This document shows positions 51,585 to 63,196 of a DNA stretch of 64,000 nt, piece by piece; positions within the stretch are counted from its first letter, which is position 1; each line of letters begins with the position of its first letter. A model generated the notes under the pieces. That model did no database searches. It saw only the letters and a program-made list of their open reading frames with translations, and had not been told where the DNA came from. The stretch is from Alteribacillus iranensis (GTDB lineage Bacteria; Bacillota; Bacilli; Bacillales; Marinococcaceae): positions 682,001 to 746,000 of the forward strand of contig NZ_FONT01000001.1 of assembly GCF_900113025.1 (NCBI RefSeq), given 5' to 3'. Both the position numbers and the translations under genes were made by a program.

Positions 51585-52691
51585 TTAGTAAAAATAAGTA
51601 CGGTGCCGTGTAATATTTAAAACAATTCCCATCGCTAACAGCATGAGAGTAAGCGAAGAACCACCATAACTTAAAAATGGCAACGTAATACCGGTAACAG
51701 GAAATAACCCGATTACTACGCCTATATTGATCAATACTTGTAAAAATACCATTCCACACACACCGGCAGCTAGAGAGGCACCGAACATGTCAGGAGCTGT
51801 TAGCGCAGCTGCTACCCCTCTCCACAATACCACTCCGAAAAGAAAAAGCACGAACGCCGCTCCTATAAACCCTGCTTCCTCCGCAACAATGGCAAAAATA
51901 AAATCCGTTTGTGGCTCTGGAAGATAGTAATATTTTTGACGGCTATCCCCAAACCCTAAGCCAAATAAACCTCCTGGGCCTACTGCATATAGGGATTGAA
52001 TAATTTGAAACCCTGCCCCGAGAGGATCAGACCACGGGTCAATGAATGACGTAATACGCTGTAATCGATAAGGAGCAGAGATAATAAGACCTATAAAACC
52101 GACCACACCGATTAGACCTAATAATACAAAGTGCCGAATACGAGCACCAGCTGTAAATAAGAGCACAAAACACGTCCCCGTCATTACCGCTCCGGTCCCT
52201 AAATCCGGTTGGAGCATAATAAGAGCAAATGCTAAAAAAATGAGCAGTAAAGCAGGAAGCATTCCATTTTGAAAGTGAGTTATTTTTTTCTGATTGACTG
52301 CCACATAGTGAGACAGAAAAATAATCATCCCTAGTTTCATGAATTCAGAAGGCTGGAGAGAGAATGCTCCTGCCCCTATCCAGCTTCGAGCTCCGCCTCT
52401 CACCATCCCGACACCGGGAATTAATACCAGTATCAGCATAACAAAACAAATAATTAAAATAGCAATAGACCAACGTTGCCAAAACCAATAGTCAATTTTG
52501 GCGATGATAACCATAGATATGACTCCAACACTTGCAAATATCAATTGTCTTTTCACAAAATAATAAGGATCATCTTGAACGTATTCTGCCCACACAGAGC
52601 TAGCACTATATACCATAAATAGGCCGATTAAGAGCAGCAAAATAATTGCTGAAAAGAGTATTGGATCATACGGTTTCACGCGGCTCTCCAT
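51585..52691 (-). CDS. spoVE: SEDS-family glycosyltransferase SpoVE
   Basis: A 368-residue protein with about ten membrane helices. Family motifs [46 protein letters not shown] and [11 protein letters not shown] are present. The place between murD and murG identifies it as the sporulation form SpoVE rather than FtsW. It polymerises spore cortex glycan with its partner SpoVD, whose gene is about 4 kb upstream. Confidence 0.94.
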   Translation of the reverse strand: MESRVKPYDPILFSAIILLLLIGLFMVYSASSVWAEYVQDDPYYFVKRQLIFASVGVISMVIIAKIDYWFWQRWSIAILIICFVMLILVLIPGVGMVRGGARSWIGAGAFSLQPSEFMKLGMIIFLSHYVAVNQKKITHFQNGMLPALLLIFLAFALIMLQPDLGTGAVMTGTCFVLLFTAGARIRHFVLLGLIGVVGFIGLIISAPYRLQRITSFIDPWSDPLGAGFQIIQSLYAVGPGGLFGLGFGDSRQKYYYLPEPQTDFIFAIVAEEAGFIGAAFVLFLFGVVLWRGVAAALTAPDMFGASLAAGVCGMVFLQVLINIGVVIGLFPVTGITLPFLSYGGSSLTLMLLAMGIVLNITRHRTYFY

Positions 52692-52769
52692 AAATGCTCA
52701 CCTCTTCACACCCATTAAATCTCTTCTTTTCAATCTATGGCTGAAAAGTGGTGAACATGCTTTCTTTAT

Positions 52770-54143
52770 TTATGCGTTCGGATCCTTTAAATGATTAATT
52801 ATCTCAACAAACGCTTCACCGCGCTCTTCAAAGGTTTTAAACTGATCCCAACTTGCACACGCGGGTGACAACAAAAGTATATCGGATGGATCTGTCTCCT
52901 CAAATGCTAAAGGAACCGCCTTCTCTAGAGTATCAGCAGTCTTTATATTTAACACACCAGCCTGAGTAGCTGCCTGGACTAATTTGTTTTTCGTTTCTCC
53001 GTAAAAAACAGCAGCTTTAACTTTACTTAGAGACGGGATTAACTCATCAAAACTGTTGCCTCGGTCTAGGCCGCCGGCAATTAATACAGTTGGCGCATGA
53101 AATGCTTCAATTGCTTTTTGTGTAGATAAGATATTGGTAGCTTTTGAATCATTATACACTTTCCTGCCATATCTGCTGCCAATATACTGGAGGCGATGTT
53201 CAATCCCAGAAAATTCACGCAGCACCTTTCTAATTGCTGCTATATCCGCGCCATGAAGAATGGAGGCTGCTATCGCAGCTAATATATTTTCGTGATTATG
53301 TTTACCAGGTAACATCACTTCATGAACAGGAATGATCTCCTCGCCCTTAAAATAAAACGAATGATTCGATACATAAGCTCCAGACCGAGTCATTCCTGAT
53401 ACCGAGAAAGGGATCAGTGCAGCATCCGATTCTTCCGCTAAACCTTTTACCACTGGGTCTTCCACATTATAGACTGCATGATCTTTTGAAGTTAAATTTG
53501 TAAACAATTTCCCTTTTGATTTTTCATAATCTTCCCGGGTGCCATGGTAATCTAAATGGGCGTCAAATATGTTTAACAAAACAGAAGTTCGAGGATGAAA
53601 ACGTTCTGTCCCTTTTAATTGAAAGCTGGACACTTCTGTTACCATAATATCATTTTCATGGACTTCTTGAGCAATATCACAAGCAACATTCCCTATGTTT
53701 CCAGCTAAGTGGGGAGCACCTGTTTCGCCCTTCATGCTCTCCTTCAAAATAGCATGGATCAGTCGAGTTGTTGTTGTTTTACCATTTGAACCAGAAATGG
53801 CGATCAGCTCACCCTTACAAATAAACCCGGCAAGTTCTATTTCCGTTACAACTGGAATCCCGCGTGAAAGAGCTTCTTTTGTTATTGGATTACTATAAGG
53901 AATGCCTGGGTTTTTCACAATATATTCGGCGTGATCCAACAAAGAGAGGGGATGATCTCCGGATACGAGATTTATTCCAAGCTCGGTCAATTCCTTTTCT
54001 ACTTTGGTACCTTCTAAATTTTTAGCATCATTAACAATTACCTTCGCACCTATCTTCTTAAGAAGTTTCGCTGCCGCAAAACCGCTTTTCGCAAGCCCCA
54101 ATACTAATACTTGTTTACCTGTAAGCCAGTCTATTCCTTTCAT
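52770..54143 (-). CDS. murD: UDP-N-acetylmuramoyl-L-alanine--D-glutamate ligase
   Basis: A 457-residue Mur ligase with the P-loop [26 protein letters not shown] and [14 protein letters not shown] 54143 overlaps the mraY stop (ATGA) and follows GAGGTG. An in-frame GTG two codons earlier is the alternative. It adds D-Glu to the peptidoglycan precursor. Confidence 0.97.
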   Translation of the reverse strand: MKGIDWLTGKQVLVLGLAKSGFAAAKLLKKIGAKVIVNDAKNLEGTKVEKELTELGINLVSGDHPLSLLDHAEYIVKNPGIPYSNPITKEALSRGIPVVTEIELAGFICKGELIAISGSNGKTTTTRLIHAILKESMKGETGAPHLAGNIGNVACDIAQEVHENDIMVTEVSSFQLKGTERFHPRTSVLLNIFDAHLDYHGTREDYEKSKGKLFTNLTSKDHAVYNVEDPVVKGLAEESDAALIPFSVSGMTRSGAYVSNHSFYFKGEEIIPVHEVMLPGKHNHENILAAIAASILHGADIAAIRKVLREFSGIEHRLQYIGSRYGRKVYNDSKATNILSTQKAIEAFHAPTVLIAGGLDRGNSFDELIPSLSKVKAAVFYGETKNKLVQAATQAGVLNIKTADTLEKAVPLAFEETDPSDILLLSPACASWDQFKTFEERGEAFVEIINHLKDPNA

Positions 54144-55111
54144 AGCCACACCTCAATATAAATACCAAATACTGCACATACAATCCCCGCCGTCCAAAAA
54201 GTTACCACCACTCGCCACTCTGACCAGCCGGACAATTCGTAATGGTGATGAAGCGGGCTCATCTTAAATATTCTTTTTCCTGTTGTTTTGTACGCAATTA
54301 CTTGCAAAATAACGGATAACGTTTCTGCTACAAATACTCCTCCTATTAATACGAGGAGCAATTCCATTTTTAACAAGATAGCAATCGCAGCAATCGCTCC
54401 GCCCAGAGCAAGAGATCCAGTATCACCCATAAATACTTTAGCCGGATGGGCATTAAACACTAAAAATCCGAGTACGGCACCTACGATAGTGGCAGAGAAT
54501 ACGGCTGTTTCACTCATCCCTTCATTCCAGGCGAGGACAGCAAATGCCCCAAATGCCACGGCTCCGGTCCCAGCAAGTAATCCGTCCAATCCATCTGTTA
54601 AATTAACTGCGTTAGACGAACCAACGAGCATGACAATGACTAATAAAAAATATAACCATCCTATATCAACGGACCAGTTTGTTCCTGGAAATGACACCGA
54701 CGTTTCAAACCCATGAGCGTTTAAAACAATAAAGAAAACAAAAGCGACAAGTAATTGTCCAAAGAGCTTTTGTTTCGAAGTTAATCCGAGATTACGCTTT
54801 TTTGTAATCTTAATAAAGTCGTCTAGAAACCCTATCAACCCATAACCAATCGTAACGAAAAGTAATAAGAATACTTCCGTTGTCCAATTTAGCCAAATCC
54901 CTTGAATGATGAGGGTGACGACGAAAATCGATAACAGGATCATCACTCCGCCCATTGTCGGAGTGCCGCCCTTTTTCATATGTGTCTTAGGCCCTTCTTC
55001 CCGAATGCTTTGGCCAAACTTCAACCTTTTTAATAGCGGGATAAAGGCCGGCGATATAATAACTGTTAATAAAAATGCTGCAGCAAGTGCTAGAAATATG
55101 GCTGCTGTCAT
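54140..55111 (-). CDS. mraY: Phospho-MurNAc-pentapeptide transferase MraY
   Basis: A 323-residue, ten-helix membrane enzyme with [39 protein letters not shown] and the HHHYE motif near the C-terminus. It makes lipid I. Overlaps murD by 4 nt and follows murE by 16 nt. Confidence 0.97.
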   Translation of the reverse strand: MTAAIFLALAAAFLLTVIISPAFIPLLKRLKFGQSIREEGPKTHMKKGGTPTMGGVMILLSIFVVTLIIQGIWLNWTTEVFLLLFVTIGYGLIGFLDDFIKITKKRNLGLTSKQKLFGQLLVAFVFFIVLNAHGFETSVSFPGTNWSVDIGWLYFLLVIVMLVGSSNAVNLTDGLDGLLAGTGAVAFGAFAVLAWNEGMSETAVFSATIVGAVLGFLVFNAHPAKVFMGDTGSLALGGAIAAIAILLKMELLLVLIGGVFVAETLSVILQVIAYKTTGKRIFKMSPLHHHYELSGWSEWRVVVTFWTAGIVCAVFGIYIEVWL

Positions 55112-55127
55112 GTTGCTGTGTCCTCCT

Positions 55128-56600
55128 CTACAATTCCTTCAACATCTGAATTGCTTGTCGTGCTTCCTCTCGATCATCAAAATCGAGAACTTTGTCGCCA
55201 ACATCTTGGTAAGTCTCATGACCTTTTCCTGCAATGAGTACGACGTCTCCATCACCAGCTTCTTTAACCGCCTTCCGAATAGCTTCACGTCGATCGACGA
55301 TAACTTGATATGAACCTTTTTCCTGGAGACCGGTTGTCATATCACCCAATATTTTTTGAGGATCTTCCGTCCTTGGATTATCCGATGTAAAAATGGAATG
55401 ATTACTATATTGAATAGCTATGTTGGCCATTTCCGGACGTTTCGTAGCATCGCGATCCCCACCGCATCCAACAACGGTGATCACTCTGCCTTCAGTTATT
55501 CCTTGAATTGTTTCCAACACATTTTCTAAACTATCCGGCGTATGGGCATAATCAACAATTACGGCAAAGTCCTGACCAGCATCTACTGATTCAAAACGGC
55601 CTGCTACTCCTTTCGTTTCTTCCAGCGTTTCCACTATAACATCAATAGAGACCCCTTCAGCTAAGCATGCTGCAGCTGCCGCCAACGCGTTATAAACACT
55701 GAACTTTCCTATTAATGACATCGTTACCAGCCGCTCTTCCCAAGGAGTCGTCAAAGTAAAAGTTGTTTCAGTCGGCGTGATCACCACGTTTTTTGCTCTA
55801 ATATCACATTCCGTCTCTATTCCATATGTAAGAACTTGAGCAGCTGTCATGCGCATGAAATCTTTAGAAGCGGAATCATCTGCATTTAAAACAGCTGTTT
55901 TTCTATTACCATCATACGTATTGCCAAGCTGTGAAAACAAGAGACTCTTTGCCTGTTTGTATGCCTCCATAGTATGGTGGTAATCTAAATGATCTTTCGT
56001 TAAATTCGTGAATACTGCTGTGTTAAAATCACACCCGTGTGTACGCCCTAAATCTAAAGCGTGAGAAGAAACTTCCATGGCGCAAGCTTCTACTTGTTTT
56101 TCTCTCATTTCCATAAACAGCTTCTGAAGTACTAAAGATTCGGGAGTAGTGTTTTTTGCCTCCGTTTCTCGATCGCCTATTTTTGTGTACATCGTACCAA
56201 CAAGACCTGTTTTTTTAGAAGCACGTCGAAACATCGCTTCCACTAAATGACTAGTTGTTGTTTTTCCGTTCGTTCCCGTGATTCCCACAAGTTGGAAAGA
56301 ATTCGTAGGAAAATCATAGAACACATTTGACATAACAGCCATTGCTTTTTTTACATCTTTTACAAGAACAACAGGTATATTGACATTCACGGGGCGTTCT
56401 GCAACTAAGGCAGCAGCCCCGCGCTCTTCTGCTTGGCGGGCGAAATCATGACCATCAACGGTATAGCCTTTTATACAAAAGAATAAACTCCCCTTTTCGA
56501 CCTCGCGAGAGTCCATCTCTAACGAAGTGATCACCGGATCCCCTGTATTTGTCAATTCTTTCACTAATAAATGTTTCGTTAAATCGTTTAATTTTTTCAT
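55128..56600 (-). CDS. murE: UDP-MurNAc-tripeptide synthetase (meso-DAP type)
   Basis: A 490-residue Mur ligase with [16 protein letters not shown] and [13 protein letters not shown]. The specificity loop reads SDNPRTEDP; the Arg in DNPR is the meso-diaminopimelate marker, so the cell wall is of the mDAP type. Sits between spoVD and mraY. Confidence 0.97.
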   Translation of the reverse strand: MKKLNDLTKHLLVKELTNTGDPVITSLEMDSREVEKGSLFFCIKGYTVDGHDFARQAEERGAAALVAERPVNVNIPVVLVKDVKKAMAVMSNVFYDFPTNSFQLVGITGTNGKTTTSHLVEAMFRRASKKTGLVGTMYTKIGDRETEAKNTTPESLVLQKLFMEMREKQVEACAMEVSSHALDLGRTHGCDFNTAVFTNLTKDHLDYHHTMEAYKQAKSLLFSQLGNTYDGNRKTAVLNADDSASKDFMRMTAAQVLTYGIETECDIRAKNVVITPTETTFTLTTPWEERLVTMSLIGKFSVYNALAAAAACLAEGVSIDVIVETLEETKGVAGRFESVDAGQDFAVIVDYAHTPDSLENVLETIQGITEGRVITVVGCGGDRDATKRPEMANIAIQYSNHSIFTSDNPRTEDPQKILGDMTTGLQEKGSYQVIVDRREAIRKAVKEAGDGDVVLIAGKGHETYQDVGDKVLDFDDREEARQAIQMLKEL

Positions 56601-56667
56601 GCCCGATCGCTCCTGAATACCATATTAGTGTGTTATACTTTCTTCGCCTTAAGACGCCTTTTCTATT

Positions 56668-58602
56668 TTAATCTGTCGACTCTGATTTGTCACCAAGATA
56701 CAAGCGGATTGTTCCACCTTCTTTTAATTTTTCTCCGGCTTCCGGTGACTGAGAAAGAACGATCTTTCCCTCACCTTGTGTTTCTACTAGGAACGGGTAA
56801 TACATTTCATGAACTTGCTTCAGTGTTTGGCCTTTAAGATCTGGAACTTCAATCAATGCCTCATCATTCCAACTTAGTTCTTTTTCGATTTGATCTTTTC
56901 GTTTTTCGACACCCATAGCAGCTAAGCTATCTCCAATAATATTACCAACAATAGGTGCTGCTACAATGCCACCAAATTGTTGGGTGTCTTTTGGGTTGTC
57001 CACGGCCGCGTACACTACAATTTCAGGATCATCAGCAGGTGCAAAGCCTATAAATGAAACAATATGATTATTTTCTAAATATCTTCCACCTACAGCTTTC
57101 TGAGCAGTCCCCGTTTTACCACCAACACGATAACCATCTACAAAAGCTCCTCGACCTGTTCCTTTAGCTACGACGTGTTCTAATGCATTGCGAACTTTCT
57201 CAGAAGTGTCCTTAGAAATCACACGCTTTTTCATTTCTGGCGGATAGGAATAAATAACACGATCAGTTTCTGCTTCTACCCATTCTTTCGCCAAATGGGG
57301 CTCGTAAAGATAACCACCATTTACTGCTGCTGCTACTGCTGTAACTTGTTGCAGAGGTGTAACAGAAACCCCTTGACCGAAAGCTGTTGTTGCAAGTTCC
57401 AAGGGCCCTACCGCTTCACGGTCGAAAAGAATACCTTTCCCTTCTCCCTCTAAATCAATGCCTGTTTTCTTTCCGAAACCGAAGCTTTCAATATATTGAA
57501 ATAGAGTTTCAGTACCTAATCGTTCCCCTAGCGTCACAAAACCCGGGTTGCATGAATTTTGAACTACTTCTAAAAATGTCTGCTCTCCATGCCCGCCTTT
57601 TTTCCAACAACGCAGCTTACTCCCACTTACTTCAATATGCCCGGGATCATGAAACGTCTCATTCTTTAAATCTACTTTTTCTTCTTCCAGCGCTGCCGCC
57701 AACGTAATAATTTTGAAGGTAGACCCTGGTTCATATTGAGACCAGACAGGTTTGTTTTGATTGTAAATCTCTGGTGGGATATTTCGAAAATTTTCTGGAT
57801 GAAAGTCAGGCCTGCTGCTCATCCCAAGAATTTCACCAGTATTAGGATCCATGGCGATGGCAAGAGCTCCGTCAGGATCATATGTTGCTTCTGCGATATC
57901 CAATTCTCTCTCTATAATCGTTTGTACTTTTGAATCGATGGTTAACCGTAAGTTATCTCCTTGCTCAGGGCGTTTATACCTATCGGCAATTCCTGGCATT
58001 CTCTCTCCTTTCGCATCGGAAAAGTAAGAGACATAACCAGATTCCCCTCTTAATTGATCATCGTAATATTTTTCTATTCCTGTTAGCCCTTGGTTATCAA
58101 TACCTGCAAAACCAAGGACATGAGATAGAAATTTTCCTTTCGGATAATGCCTCTTATTATCTTCTGCAATAAAAATTCCGTCGATATTTAGATCTCTTAC
58201 TTCTTTTGCCTTCTCTTTGCTTATTTTCCGTCCTTCGGGATTAAGACTTACCATTGATTCTTTTTTCGTCACCCATCCGTACGCTTTTTCCTCACTCACT
58301 CCCAACGTCTTAGCTAAAACTTTTGCAGTGTTCTCTGGTTCTTTGATCTGTCTTGGTACAGCTATAATAGAAGGAGCACTTATGTTTGTCGCGAGAACAT
58401 CTCCATGCCTGTCTAATATTTCTCCACGTTCTGCTTCAAAAGGTACGTCCCGACTCCAAGAATCTTCCGCTAACCCAGTGAGCCAGTCACCCATGGCAAA
58501 TTGAACAAAACCAAGACGGATTAGTAATATTGCTATTGCCAGAGCCCCAGCGCATAGTACGATGAAAAGCCTTTTCCTTACTGTTGCTGCAGATACACGC
58601 AC
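56668..58602 (-). CDS. spoVD: Sporulation-specific penicillin-binding protein SpoVD
   Basis: A 644-residue class B PBP (B. subtilis 646 aa). A membrane anchor near residues 9-30 is followed by a dimerisation domain, then the transpeptidase with SxxK in EPGSTFKIITL, SCN in VVQNSCNPGF and KTGTAQ, and one C-terminal PASTA domain (EVPDLKGQTLKQV). It starts at GTG 58602. Needed for spore cortex. In the upstream gap CATAGGGT / ACCCTATG (about 58618-58671) form an inverted repeat. Confidence 0.96.
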   Translation of the reverse strand: MRVSAATVRKRLFIVLCAGALAIAILLIRLGFVQFAMGDWLTGLAEDSWSRDVPFEAERGEILDRHGDVLATNISAPSIIAVPRQIKEPENTAKVLAKTLGVSEEKAYGWVTKKESMVSLNPEGRKISKEKAKEVRDLNIDGIFIAEDNKRHYPKGKFLSHVLGFAGIDNQGLTGIEKYYDDQLRGESGYVSYFSDAKGERMPGIADRYKRPEQGDNLRLTIDSKVQTIIERELDIAEATYDPDGALAIAMDPNTGEILGMSSRPDFHPENFRNIPPEIYNQNKPVWSQYEPGSTFKIITLAAALEEEKVDLKNETFHDPGHIEVSGSKLRCWKKGGHGEQTFLEVVQNSCNPGFVTLGERLGTETLFQYIESFGFGKKTGIDLEGEGKGILFDREAVGPLELATTAFGQGVSVTPLQQVTAVAAAVNGGYLYEPHLAKEWVEAETDRVIYSYPPEMKKRVISKDTSEKVRNALEHVVAKGTGRGAFVDGYRVGGKTGTAQKAVGGRYLENNHIVSFIGFAPADDPEIVVYAAVDNPKDTQQFGGIVAAPIVGNIIGDSLAAMGVEKRKDQIEKELSWNDEALIEVPDLKGQTLKQVHEMYYPFLVETQGEGKIVLSQSPEAGEKLKEGGTIRLYLGDKSESTD

Positions 58603-58719
58603 GAATTAACCACCACCATAGGGTTATAAAATGAGATACATGTACACCAGGTTGTCTCTTTTACACCCTATGCATGAGGATATTAGATAAGAACGCATCA
58701 TTTACTCGACTACATGGAC

Positions 58720-60912
58720 CTATTCTTGAGGCTCTTCCTCCTCTTCTTCCTTTTCCTCTTCTTTTTTAGATGCTTCGTTTTCTTCTCTTATTTGTTCAGG
58801 ATCTTTTAACTCAATTGTTAAAAAGTCACCTTCGTTCAGCGCTACTCCTTTTTCAATACTTTGATCGCTTACATAGCCGGAACCGATATGGTGAAGCTTA
58901 AGGCCAAGCATCTCGCTAAATCGTTTTGCATCTCTAAGAGACCAACCATTCATATCAGGCATGGCCAATTGTCCATTACTTAGCAAGAACACTTTCTCAC
59001 CGATGATTACTTTTTCTTTTTCTTCTGGGAACTGACCTTTCACCGTGTCGCCATTTCCGATAATCACAGGACGCAGTCCAAGGTCCTGAATATCTTTTAC
59101 TGCTTCTTGAATTGGTATATCTGAATAAGACTTCATTTCGATCCCGTCTTCTTCATAAACCTCTTGCTCGTCCACTTCCCCGTACGAGAGGTTTAAATAT
59201 GAAAGGCTTTGCTTCATAACGGGGTTAAAAATTTTAGAAACTGGTGCTGACCCTGATTCGTGTCCTTCTAAATTAGGCCGGTCGACTGCTACATATACAA
59301 TAATTTTAGGATCATCGGCAGGCGCCATACCTAAAAAGGAAAAGATATTTTGGTTGTGGCCCGAGATATAACCTGGGCCATCCGGTTTGCTAATTTGAGC
59401 TGTTCCCGTTTTCCCGGCAACTTCAATACCTTCAATATCATATGCATGCCCTGTACCATGTTCTCCAGATACTACCGTCTTTAATTTTTCTCTTACTTTC
59501 TCTGCCGTTTCTTTGCTGATAGGATTTCCAACCACTTCTGGTTCCGCCTCGTACGTGTACTCTTTTGAGTTTGAATTGTATATCTTTTGAATGACGTAAG
59601 GTTTCATCATTTCCCCATCATTTGCCACAGCGGTTGTCGCTTGTACTAATTGAATAGGTGTTACTGCTGTGCCTTGACCAAAAGCGGTCGTAGCCGCATC
59701 TAATGCACTAGACTCAGCAATTAAACTACTTGACTCTCCTGGTAAATCAACTCCGGTTTTTTCTCGGAAACCGAAGGCATCTAGATACTCATAAAATCGT
59801 GAAGGTTTTAATTTATCTACTGCCAATTTTGCAAATGCCACGTTAGATGAACGTTGCAACCCCTCGTCATAACTGATTTCTCCCCAGCCGCGATTCTGAT
59901 TATGGTCACCGACCGTTGTGCCATTCACTTCATAGGTACCTGATTGAAATGTTTCATTCCCGTTATACACTTTATCTTGCATAGCCCCAGCAAGTGTGAA
60001 AATTTTCATGGTAGAACCGGGTTCAAATCGATCAGACACCGCATAGTTTGTATAGTTGGTAATAGATTGATATTCATTAGGATTAAAGCTAGGTCGATTA
60101 CTAAGAGCAAGGATTTCACCCGTTTCAGCGCTTGCCACTATAGCTGTCATTTTATTCGGAGAATACTCTTCTTCAACTTCGGTCATTGCTTGTTCCAGTA
60201 CCGTCTGTACTTGAGTATCAAGCGTTAAATACACATCTTCCCCATCTTTTGGCTCTGTTAATATTTCATTTTTATGTAAGAGAGGAATGCCTTTCACATT
60301 TCTTTGATAGGACAGAGATCCATCTTTTGCTGAAAGACGGTCATTCAAAGAAGCTTCGAGTCCCATTTGCGCTTCAGACATGTCACGGGATGTGTACCCT
60401 AAAACATGGGAAGCAAAAACCTGTTTTGGATAATAACGTTTCTTTTCTCCTCGGAAATATATACCTGGGAGTTCAAGCTTTTCAATTTCTTCCTTTTGAG
60501 ACAACGTTAAGTATTTGGAACCAGAACCTAATTCTACTTGAAATTGATCTCTTGTAAGAAGTTCCTTGAGATCACCAACCTCCATATTAATATAGGAAGC
60601 AAGCTTTTTCGCTGTTTCCTCTGGATTTTCCACGTGACCTTCATAGTTTTCATCTAATATCGCAAATGCCGTATAAGACTGCACTTCTTCCGCGAGCTCA
60701 TCTCCATCTCTCCCAAATATCGTACCGCGTTCACCTGGTATCGTCTGAGAAGTCGTCCAGCGTGACTCTGCCATCGCATGCAAATCCTGATTTCCCACTT
60801 CCTTACCCACTTGAATATAAATAACTCTTCCAGTAAAAACCAAAAAAAACAAAGTAACAACAGTCATTAACAGAAGTGCTCGTTTTAATATTGTTTTTTT
60901 GGGCCGGGTCAT
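58720..60912 (-). CDS. pbpB: Penicillin-binding protein 2B (PBP2B, division transpeptidase)
   Basis: A 730-residue class B PBP with an N-terminal membrane helix, SxxK in EPGSTMKIFTL, SSN in LQRSSNVAFAKLA, KTGTAQISKPDGPG, and two C-terminal PASTA domains, then a very acidic Glu-rich tail (about residues 708-730). It is the septal transpeptidase that works with FtsW. It follows ftsL after a 261-nt gap that holds a terminator-like hairpin. Confidence 0.96.
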   Translation of the reverse strand: MTRPKKTILKRALLLMTVVTLFFLVFTGRVIYIQVGKEVGNQDLHAMAESRWTTSQTIPGERGTIFGRDGDELAEEVQSYTAFAILDENYEGHVENPEETAKKLASYINMEVGDLKELLTRDQFQVELGSGSKYLTLSQKEEIEKLELPGIYFRGEKKRYYPKQVFASHVLGYTSRDMSEAQMGLEASLNDRLSAKDGSLSYQRNVKGIPLLHKNEILTEPKDGEDVYLTLDTQVQTVLEQAMTEVEEEYSPNKMTAIVASAETGEILALSNRPSFNPNEYQSITNYTNYAVSDRFEPGSTMKIFTLAGAMQDKVYNGNETFQSGTYEVNGTTVGDHNQNRGWGEISYDEGLQRSSNVAFAKLAVDKLKPSRFYEYLDAFGFREKTGVDLPGESSSLIAESSALDAATTAFGQGTAVTPIQLVQATTAVANDGEMMKPYVIQKIYNSNSKEYTYEAEPEVVGNPISKETAEKVREKLKTVVSGEHGTGHAYDIEGIEVAGKTGTAQISKPDGPGYISGHNQNIFSFLGMAPADDPKIIVYVAVDRPNLEGHESGSAPVSKIFNPVMKQSLSYLNLSYGEVDEQEVYEEDGIEMKSYSDIPIQEAVKDIQDLGLRPVIIGNGDTVKGQFPEEKEKVIIGEKVFLLSNGQLAMPDMNGWSLRDAKRFSEMLGLKLHHIGSGYVSDQSIEKGVALNEGDFLTIELKDPEQIREENEASKKEEEKEEEEEEPQE

Positions 60913-61118
60913 GTCCGGATTACCGCCTCTCTATCACATTCTCTCGATGGTGCGTCTTGCTGTTGAACGAAGCACTTTTTTCTAAGCTTCTATGAAATTC
61001 TCCTTTCTCACATGCCTGTTCATTCCTCGAGCATCAACACGTATATTAGCTGCCTTATCACTTGAAAGTAATTATCTGTGTTTTCGATTTCCCTCATTAC
61101 AATTTATTATAAGATCAC

Positions 61119-61155
61119 AAAAAAGGAGCCCGCGACGTATGACAACCGGCCCCTT
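61119..61155 (-). terminator. Terminator-like hairpin between ftsL and pbpB
   Basis: Minus-strand AAGGGGCC / GGCTCCTT (one G-U) followed by TTTTTTG, just after ftsL. The remaining 200 nt to pbpB probably hold a separate promoter, which I could not fix. Confidence 0.55.
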
Positions 61156-61173
61156 CCTTATTATCCTGTTCTT

Positions 61174-61554
61174 CTATCTGTTTTGTTCCTCTTGGCCTGG
61201 AATCACTTTCACTTTGTTGTCATCTAAAGACATGCCAAGCTCTTCTTTCGCATAGTGCATAATCCGCTCAGGAGCACTTAACTCCGAAACTTCAAGCTGT
61301 AGACTGCTATTATATTCTGTCTGTTCTTGAACCGAGTACTGTAAACTTGTAATTTCTCTATCCTGAGCATAAACTTTTGCATAATTTGTAACCACCAGTA
61401 CAGATGCTATAAGAATAGCAACCATCATTGCGGCAACAATAACCTTTTCTCCTTTTGTTACTTTTCCCTTGATCCGATGCTGAACGTTTTTCTGTACGAC
61501 TTGTTGTTCTTCTCTCTGGCGTTGCAGCTGTTGGGCTAGATTATTCATATCCAC
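61174..61554 (-). CDS. ftsL: Cell division protein FtsL
   Basis: A 126-residue bitopic protein. A basic cytosolic part is followed by one membrane helix (VIVAAMMVAILIASVLVV) and an extracellular leucine-zipper coiled coil (ITSLQYSVQEQTEYNSSLQLEVSEL). It forms the DivIB-DivIC-FtsL complex. Its position after rsmH, 5 nt away, is the standard one. Confidence 0.94.
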   Translation of the reverse strand: MDMNNLAQQLQRQREEQQVVQKNVQHRIKGKVTKGEKVIVAAMMVAILIASVLVVTNYAKVYAQDREITSLQYSVQEQTEYNSSLQLEVSELSAPERIMHYAKEELGMSLDDNKVKVIPGQEEQNR

Positions 61555-61559
61555 TCCCC

Positions 61560-62498
61560 CTAACGTTTTTCAGCTATTCGTAACTTAGCCGAATGTGCAC
61601 GATGATTCGTTTCTAGTTCTATATTCTCCGCAACGATTGGTTTTTTTGTAACCAAGCGTAATTCTGGTTCTGCCTCTGGCGGTATGACGGGAAGCCCCTT
61701 TGGCAAAGAAGGGACACTACTTTTTTCTTTTAAAACCTTTTTACATATCCGATCTTCTAACGAGTGAAACGAAATGACACAAACCCTGCCGTTCTTATTC
61801 AATAAAGATATTGCATCATCAAGTGCTTTCCTTAAAACCTCTAACTCATCATTCACTGCCATACGAATGGCTTGGAATGTACGTTTTGACGGGTGACCGC
61901 CTTTTCTTCTGGCCGGTGCAGGAATAGCTTCTTTAATAATTTCAGTTAATTCAAACGTCGTTTCGATACGTTGCTTCTTGCGGGCTGCTTCTATCTTCCG
62001 AGCAATTTGTTTAGCAAACTTTTCTTCTCCATATCGAGAAATAATATAAGCTAAATCTTCAAATCTCCATTCATTAACTATTTCTTTAGCAGTAAGTGCT
62101 TGACTTTGATTCATTCTCATATCCAAAGGGGCATCATACCGATAACTAAAACCCCTTTCTGCCTCATCAAACTGGGGAGAGGATACTCCCAAGTCAAACA
62201 AAATCCCATCTACCCCACTTACATTTCTTTCTGCAAGTTCTTCAGCCAAGTTGGCAAAATTAGAGTGAATCAACGTATAGGAACTTGAGAATGCAGCGAG
62301 ACGACGTTCAGCATATTGAATCGCTGTGTAATCTTGATCAAAGGCATACAAGTGCCCTTCTTGCCCTAATTGTTTTAAAATGAGCTCGCTATGACCGCCT
62401 CCACCTAAAGTGCAGTCAACATATGTACCATCTGGGGTGATCCGCAGCCCCTCCACTGCCTCTTTCAACAATACGGTATCATGGTGGAAATTTTCCAA
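61560..62498 (-). CDS. rsmH: 16S rRNA (cytosine-1402-N4)-methyltransferase RsmH
   Basis: A 312-residue MraW-type methyltransferase with [34 protein letters not shown] and [12 protein letters not shown]. It methylates C1402 of 16S rRNA. First gene after mraZ. Confidence 0.97.
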   Translation of the reverse strand: MENFHHDTVLLKEAVEGLRITPDGTYVDCTLGGGGHSELILKQLGQEGHLYAFDQDYTAIQYAERRLAAFSSSYTLIHSNFANLAEELAERNVSGVDGILFDLGVSSPQFDEAERGFSYRYDAPLDMRMNQSQALTAKEIVNEWRFEDLAYIISRYGEEKFAKQIARKIEAARKKQRIETTFELTEIIKEAIPAPARRKGGHPSKRTFQAIRMAVNDELEVLRKALDDAISLLNKNGRVCVISFHSLEDRICKKVLKEKSSVPSLPKGLPVIPPEAEPELRLVTKKPIVAENIELETNHRAHSAKLRIAEKR

Positions 62499-62610
62499 TG
62501 AAGAAATCTACCTCCTTCCAAGAAAAAATGCTTGTGGTTCCTTCACCTATAGTCTTTGTGATTGTTTATAGGATTATAATGACTAATTACATCCTTCGGT
62601 TTTTAACCCA

Positions 62611-63042
62611 TTAAAAATCTAAGTCAGCAATATTCTCCGCAATATCGGAGAAAGATTCCTGTGATTCTTCAAAATATGTTTCCCACCGCTCCTTACTCCA
62701 TACCTCTACGCGCGATGACACACCAATTACTACGGTCTCTTTTTTTAGTTCTGCATAGTGGCGCAAAGTGGAGGGGATGCTTATTCTTCCTTGCTTATCA
62801 AGTTCACATTCTGCTGCTCCTGAGAAAAAAAAGCGTGTAAACGCCCGAGCATCTTTTTTAGTGAAGGGAAGCGATTTTAATTTTTCTTCCAATCGGCCCC
62901 ATTCGTCCATGGGATATATAAATAAGCAGTGATCCATCCCACGTGTAATCACAAAAGACTTGCCAAGTCCCTCTCTAAAACGGGATGGAATAATTAACCT
63001 GCCTTTGTCATCCACATTATGATGGTGTTCACCCATAAACAT
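62611..63042 (-). CDS. mraZ: Transcriptional regulator MraZ
   Basis: A 143-residue double AbrB-fold protein ([38 protein letters not shown]). The two DxxGR motifs bind DNA. ATG 63042 gives exactly the B. subtilis length; an in-frame GTG at 63063 is unlikely. It represses its own operon (dcw cluster) through repeats just upstream. Confidence 0.96.
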   Translation of the reverse strand: MFMGEHHHNVDDKGRLIIPSRFREGLGKSFVITRGMDHCLFIYPMDEWGRLEEKLKSLPFTKKDARAFTRFFFSGAAECELDKQGRISIPSTLRHYAELKKETVVIGVSSRVEVWSKERWETYFEESQESFSDIAENIADLDF

Positions 63043-63080
63043 TGGGTTTCCTGCCTCCTCCACTTTCTATCTTTACGTTA

Positions 63081-63104
63081 CCACATTCCCCCACTTTACA
63101 CCAC
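63081..63104 (-). promoter_or_regulatory. MraZ operator (three GTGG repeats)
   Basis: Three GTGG boxes on the minus strand at 63101-63104, 63091-63094 and 63081-63084, each exactly 10 bp apart, about 40-60 nt before mraZ. Known MraZ operators are three to four TGGGN repeats spaced by one helical turn. Confidence 0.75.
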
Positions 63105-63127
63105 TTTTTTTATACAATTTTTCACGA

Positions 63128-63157
63128 CAAAAAAGCTCTTCTCCTAGGGAGAAGAGC
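63128..63157 (-). terminator. Intrinsic terminator of bshC
   Basis: GCTCTTCTCC / GGAGAAGAGC (63135-63157) with seven T's on the minus strand, 40 nt after the bshC stop. Confidence 0.9.
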
Positions 63158-63196
63158 CGGCAAAATACAATGGCGTTCGTCTATTTTTCATTTATT

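Noticed and set aside
51568-51759. 64-codon N-terminal extension of murG
   Set aside because: It lies within spoVE in another frame; GGGAGG and the family start fit ATG 51567.
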